From Sphagnum magellanicum (Eukaryota; Streptophyta; Sphagnopsida; Sphagnales; Sphagnaceae), in assembly GCA_021904315.1 (NCBI GenBank), contig CM038925.1:16494501-16558500 (forward strand): a stretch of DNA of 64,000 bases, written 5' to 3'. How positions within the stretch are numbered: the stretch's first letter is position 1; each line of letters starts with the position of its first letter. Under the pieces are notes generated by a model that saw nothing but the letters and a program-made list of their open reading frames with translations, did no database searches and was not told the DNA's origin. The position numbers and the translations under genes were made by a program. Positions 58,531-64,000 of this stretch are shown here, piece by piece.

Positions 58531-60330
58531 TGGAATGGAAGGATAAATTACTTATTCTTGAATGGGATAATCTATGTTTTAAATATATAGGCTAAAGAAA
58601 GTTGACAAAAATATTAAAATTAATGTGAATAAAAAGGAATGGTATAACTCCAAAGGATGTGCAACATGCCAAGAACCATAGATTGTTTATTTCCCACAAT
58701 CAAAAAATTATTGTTGACCAAATTACAAACGGGGTGGTGAAAGAAAAGGGAGGAAAGGTTTTACAATCTACCCTAGTCTTACATGTATTGCAGCAAGGTC
58801 ATCCCATGCTAGAATATGAGGTAGTTAAAGGCCATTGTTTGAGGTCCTAGTAATGTTGGAAAAAAATAAATAAAATTGGAATGATGATTCAAATCAAACA
58901 ATGGTGGAATTCATGCATCAAAAGGTTATGAAGGCAATTAAGGTAGCTGTTGGGGTTATTTGTTAAGTGGTTTATAAGTTGTGATGAAGTTTTTATAGTT
59001 GACAAATAATCTTGGTTGTTTTTCCACTACTACATGATGTAAAATTCATTAAGGATTTTGATTATCATATCTTTGGATTAGGTTATTGAAAGATCATGGA
59101 AACTGTATGCACTTTAACGTGGCTTAGTTTTGATGGATGCTCCATTTATTAAAAGTCCATATGGTAATGTTAAAATGGTGGTCTATTTTAATATCATTAA
59201 TTTAGTGGAGAATTACATGGTGGTTTATGAATTAAAAAACCCATATGAAGAATAGCCATTCTAAACAAATTTTTAATGTACATGTTAAGAAAATAAAAAT
59301 TGAAATCCACACAAAATCATTATGATATGGACTTATGAAAATATGGCTCATTTTAAACCATTCAAAAGTCCATAACTTTTTTTTGGTTAAATTTTTTCTA
59401 GCAATGTTTTTGCACATATGTTCTTTTTTTTTTCTAACATATCAGATATTAAGTTCCTATAATATATCCCAAATAGAATTCATGCACCAAAATGCATGTA
59501 TATAGTAGTACAAATAGCAAACTAGTCCAAAATTTTCAACTTCAAAAGTCCATTACTATATATTTGGTGTACATATGTTGCAATTTTTTTTATAAAATTT
59601 TTGTTCTTCAAGTTGAAAATCTAAATCTAGCCACAAATTTGGAAAATCATTGTTTCTATGCCATGTTAATAACATGTAAATGCACACCACTCTACAAAAA
59701 ATTGGATTGCAACATAAAAAGTGAGCCACGCTACCTTGCAACCACCCTAGAATGATAACTTGACTAAGGTGATTATGGAAGCCTTAATGATAGGCGATGG
59801 CTTACCATCAAACCAAATTGTCATTAAGTTCATATTGTTTGGTTTAGGCAATGTTAATGTATGCGAGGGCATAAAAATTGATGTTACAAAACAAATCCAT
59901 GACAAATTATGTTCTTCATTATATATGGGTCCATTGTATGGCCCATTGCATTAATGTGCAAACCTTGTCAAGACTACCTTTAGTGATTTGCTTTAGGAAT
60001 CTATTATAAACCCCACACTTTTATTTTGCACACAAACCTAAAAAACACTTGGAATTCACAAAATTTGTAAAACTAATGGAAAAAAAAGAACCAAATTCTC
60101 CAAACATGAAGACATAATGGATTTCAATTTGTTGAAGCAAATCAAATAAATGATGGTGGAATTTATAGAATTTTCCTACTAAAGATGGCCTTCAACAATC
60201 ATACCAACCAACAAGTTAAGTTGACCTATGAAAACTTTTGTGATCTCAAGGTTTTATTAAATTTGCTTGTTTTCTGCACTTGTTAGAATTTGTGCATGTT
60301 TCATTAAATTTGCACAACTAATGTTGAAAT
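58531..60330 (+). pseudogene. Decayed hAT-type transposase gene
   Basis: Read in shifting frames, the order matches a plant hAT-like protein. At 58531 EWKDKLLILEWDNLCFKYIG; then NVNKKEWY, LFISHNQKIIVDQITNGVVK, STLVLHVLQQGHPMLEYE (58770-58820). About 58916 gives MHQKVMKAIKVAVGVI. After about 700 unrelated bases come LTKVIMEALMIGDGLPSNQI, VTKQIHDKL, then VQTLSRLPLV, YFAHKPKKHLEFTKF and LLKMAFNNHTNQQVKLTYEN, finishing with CDLKVLL and LHLLEFVHV. In the related plant family the site HCMAHRTNL precedes VQTLS; here only HC survives. Many stops, and the middle block with the catalytic region seems replaced. It starts 57 bp after the CACTA element. Confidence 0.72.
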
Positions 60331-62336
60331 GTCAAAAAGATTCCACCATTGCCCATGTCACAAATATTAATTGACATTGACATGTGTCACATGGGCATTG
60401 ATGGGCTTCCATAAAAATGAAATAGCTCATGTTGTCACATGTATGGTAGAAAATTTTATAGATTATATATTGAAAACTTTGGAGAGATTAATAATATCAA
60501 GTGGCACATGCCACAATCTCAACGCTTGATTTTAATATGCAAACAATGTTGACCTTACACATGTCAAAATTTCATTACCTTTTTTTACAAGATCAAAACA
60601 ATTTGCTAATGCCACATGTACAACATATTCAAAACCATGAAGAATTGTTTGTTGCCACATGGTGTTTAGGGATTAGTTAGTCAAATTTTAATTGTCAAAA
60701 AGTCAAATTATAATCACAACTATAAGACTATTAAAGCTAGAGCATGAGGACAATACACCCATTTGAAATTATCTAAAGAAAACCAAATCACAATATAAGC
60801 ATAGTCTACCTATACATTATCAACTAAAAGTGCAAACCATGTAATGTACATGTGATGAATAGTGTAATTACAAGTCGACAATAGTTCAAAAACCTCACAA
60901 TGCAACAAAGACAACATTCAATTACCCAATCTAAAAACTATGCAAGAAACATTGCTATCACATGGAAAATGGTTCCATCAACATCCCAAAGGTGCTAATG
61001 TTAATCATTTATATTTTTTGAATGATGAAAAACAATTCCCATAAGGTACTCATCCTATATGTTGATGTGCTAACATCAATGTGGACCCATTGTTGACCTA
61101 CTTGGGGTGTTTGGATTTTTGTTTTTTGAACCATGTCTTTTGACTTATTTGTGGTTGCACCCAACATTTTTGAATTGAGAAAAATGACAGTTGCTAGAAA
61201 CAAGAAGAGTTAATAGAAGTTAAAGTTATAATGCATCAAGAAAAAGATTATGCATTAGTTGCAAACACATCAAGGAAATCAATATAAAAATAAAGTTCAT
61301 TAGTAGTCAAGAATAAGAAAACCAACAACAAATTAAAAAGAAATAAAAACCTTAGAAGATGAAGGAAAAAACTAGACCTAGATAATTGGAAAAAATGGCA
61401 CACATATAAGTTTACCTTACATATAATCAACACATAGTTGAAACCCAGTTGAAACCTAATAGAACTTAATCAAAACATGGTTGAAACATAGTCAAAACTT
61501 AACCAAAATTAGAAACTCAAATTCAAACAAAATAGAACTTTTCACTGCATGCATTTTAGAAAAAGATTAAGTTAAAGCTTAAGTTATAATTTAATGGTTG
61601 CAACATCACCTTGACTACTTGAAAAAAGGAAGAAGGAAAAGGGTATGGTGAAGAAGAATAACTAGAAACAATCCTTGCCTATCTACTTTAATGCCATTAA
61701 CATACATTGATGATTGAAAAGTTTCATAAGTTTGGCTTGTTATTACCCAAGTTCTTGCTCTTGAAATGGTGGAGAAGATATTAAACCAATGAGAGTTCAA
61801 AGAAAAACCTAGAATTTAAAGAAATTTACTAAAGGAAATGTGGCAAAGAACATGGTGGTTAAAGAAAATGAGAGATAACATGGTAGATGGAAAAGAAACA
61901 AATTTGAGAACAAAAGAATATTTGAACACCTACAAATGTGAATGGCATGTGTGATGATGGCTTCAAGCTCCATAAGCTTGGTTCCTCATGTTATTCACAT
62001 TTACTTGCCTTGACACCATATGACCTTAATATGTTGAATAGCTTAAAAGTTCAAGAAAGTAAAATTGAGAGTAGAAAAAACAACTTGAGCATAGTGAAAA
62101 AAAGAAAATTGCCTATAAGTTGATAATGAGAGTTTGAATCCCCAAAATGAAAGACTTGAAGTTCCCCACATGCAAAAAACAAGGTGCACTCATTTGAAGA
62201 AATCCACAATTTGATGAATTACATGGGATTTAAATTTAAACACAAGTTCAACACATGTTACATGTAGTTAATTCAACACCACATGCAATTCAAATTTGAC
62301 CCTATTGGATATTTTTTGAAAATGAAATAAAAAACA
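60331..62336. other. Intergenic DNA, no gene seen
   Basis: AT-rich, no recognised motif. Several copies of GTTGAAAC/GTCAAAAC-like words (61435-61515) form a loose local repeat. Confidence 0.55.
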
Positions 62337-63429
62337 CACTAGTGAAAACTATTAAATTCAATAAATTTTAAATTTTAAATTAGAAACTAAAGGTCATGAT
62401 TTAATTTCACCTAACCATACATTTGTAATGTTTAGTTCCAAAAGCAAGCAATTGTGTTTTTTTGTTTTTAGTGGTGTTGGTTGGTTATTGAGAAAATGAT
62501 CCAAAGGTAGGTTATTTACATTTTATTTTTGGGATTTAAATTTATTAATAATTAAGCATATTCTCAACCTTACCTACTTGATATATGATAAGTAGAAATT
62601 CAACTCGATCCTTATGGGCAAGGTATTCTTCTGATGAAAACCACAAGATTGTCTATGTTTTTTCGCAATATGCTCTTAATGCTTAAGATTAAAACCTTTG
62701 AACTACCATTTTTGGGGCAACATTTTTTCAATTTTAACTCCATTTTTGCTTCAATTTGATCAATGTGAACTAATAATGTGGAAGTCCATTGGGAATGAAG
62801 ATTTTATTTTGGGGTAAGTTTTATTCACAAAAACCTATTGAATACTAGAAAATTAACCTTTATGCATAACAAGTGACTATAATTTTCAAGAAATAATGAA
62901 GGAAAATTGGTTATCGAAGGTGTTATTTGAATTTTTTTGGGTTCATAAGTAGGTTCTAATTTTTTTCAAATTTTGGTTATTTGCTACCATGTTTAACCCA
63001 AAAAATGTTCCAAAAAAGCTATGCCACTTTGGTTATGAAAAGAAAGGAAGAACCAACCGACCATTGTTGGGTAGTTCTTTAATTTTATGAAGAACCTATG
63101 GTTATGGTTCCACACATAAATGAATTGAAAATTTGGTTCTTTGTCCAATTATTTTTAAAAAAAAATAGTAGTTTTGATTTTGAAAATCAAATCCAATTTT
63201 GGTTTGGTTCTTACTAACTTGGATTGGAATGGACAATTAATTGTTGGTTGACCTCCTCTAGTTAATCCCCAACTTTTTTTTCAAAAATATAAAATTCGGT
63301 TCTAAACATAATTGAACTAAAAAACAAATTAAAAAAAAATCAAGTTTTGATTATTGTGCCAATAAAATTTAACTTGATTCCAATTTGATTCTTACTAATC
63401 AAAATTGAAAATAAAGGGTTTTACTAGTG
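62337..63429. mobile_element. Candidate second CACTA-like element, weak
   Basis: Left end CACTAGTGAAAACTATTAAA; the right end, reverse complemented, is CACTAGTAAAACCCTTTATT. Both then reach TTCAAT. The 1.09-kb interior is non-coding. The expected 3-bp duplication is not seen (ACA left, TTG right), so either the flanks decayed or the ends belong to different copies. Confidence 0.35.
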
Positions 63430-64000
63430 TTGTGCACATATATGGTTTTAGACATACCTTTTGTGTGGGATTAAATCTATGTAAATCCATCTTAAACCAT
63501 GTAAAATTGTGTAAGTGTAAATGATTTACAACACTTGCCCATTTTGAAATTATATAAATTTGTGTAATTGTTTTTCAAAAATGAAAAAAAAATCTTACAA
63601 TTAAATCATCTATAGCTCTTCAACATCCCATATAAGGTTATATCATGCAATTTCAAATATGGCTATGACGAGATAATCAAAGATTGTGATCCCCTCACTA
63701 AATTTTTTTGTGATTTGGTATATCGTTTTAATGTGCAATCAAACATAACTTGGTATTAATTGACATTAATTGATAAAAAATTTAGTTCAAGATTGTTTGT
63801 TAGCTTCAAATTTGCATTTCAAGTTATAATTGAAAATGTTGCAAAGTTTGGGCAAGTGATTTAAAGAGAAATATTTTGTCAATGTATCAACAACCTTGAG
63901 TTCAGTAAGCACAATTACCTTCATAATAAGAATGGAAGTCTTGTGCCAACCTTCTTTGTTGAAAGAACTTGGTATATCTGAAACCTTCATCTAACCACAA
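63430..64000. other. Intergenic DNA, no gene called
   Basis: A minus-strand frame at 63990-63787 contains VDTLTKYFSLNHLPKL, faintly like the tail of a copia polyprotein (ADILTK..). It is too short and isolated to call. Confidence 0.4.

Noticed and set aside
63787..63990. Ty1/copia C-terminal tail (VDTLTKYFSLNHLPKL)
   Set aside because: Only one weak motif, no RNase H before it; left as unassigned.

Overview
This window looks like nuclear DNA of a land plant. The genes have many short introns, and the repeats are plant-type telomere motifs (TTTAGGG). The transposable elements are plant superfamilies (Helitron, hAT, Ty1/copia, CACTA, PIF/Harbinger-like). The protein set includes a plant kinesin-12, a plastid-type DUF3067 protein and DUF1221/MLKL-type kinases. 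I cannot name the species. A non-seed plant (bryophyte, lycophyte or fern) is my guess, not a demonstrated fact. About two thirds of the window is very AT-rich intergenic DNA full of decayed elements.

Layout. 0-5.7 kb: the 5' part of a minus-strand kinesin-12 gene (15 exons read, 824 residues, gene continues past base 1) with a GC-rich, GAGA-type upstream region. 5.8-9.9 kb: AT-rich DNA with MITE-like repeats. 10.0-13.1 kb: minus-strand kinase gene (copy A). 15.6-16.2 kb: a dead relative of it. 17.7-18.7 kb: an intact small PIF/Harbinger-like MITE and a telomere-motif hairpin. 20.6-22.3 kb: DUF3067 plastid protein gene, plus strand. 23.4-24.6 kb: an unrecognised charged, disordered protein, minus strand, tail to tail with DUF3067. 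26.4-27.7 kb: LTR-like sequence. 30-37.5 kb: a decayed autonomous Helitron with Rep (HUH), PIF1 helicase and, unexpectedly, a C-terminal Ulp1/C48-like protease domain. 38.2 kb: telomere repeats in end-to-end fusion orientation. 38.5-41.6 kb: kinase copy B, plus strand.

41.6-64 kb holds no intact gene. It contains a 39-bp minisatellite, a Ty1/copia RNase H remnant, several tandem arrays, a CACTA-type element with a perfect 3-bp target duplication directly next to a decayed hAT transposase gene, and a weaker second CACTA-like candidate.

The central structural feature is the pair of kinase genes. They share exon layout, alignable introns and 5' flanks, sit in opposite orientation, and enclose about 25 kb that includes the pseudo-kinase, two single-copy genes and the Helitron. 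Copy B looks intact. Copy A carries a 2-bp slip that truncates its C terminus and a 1-bp loss at the start of exon 2 that only a shifted splice acceptor can rescue. All exon models were made by eye from splice signals, reading phase and family conservation.
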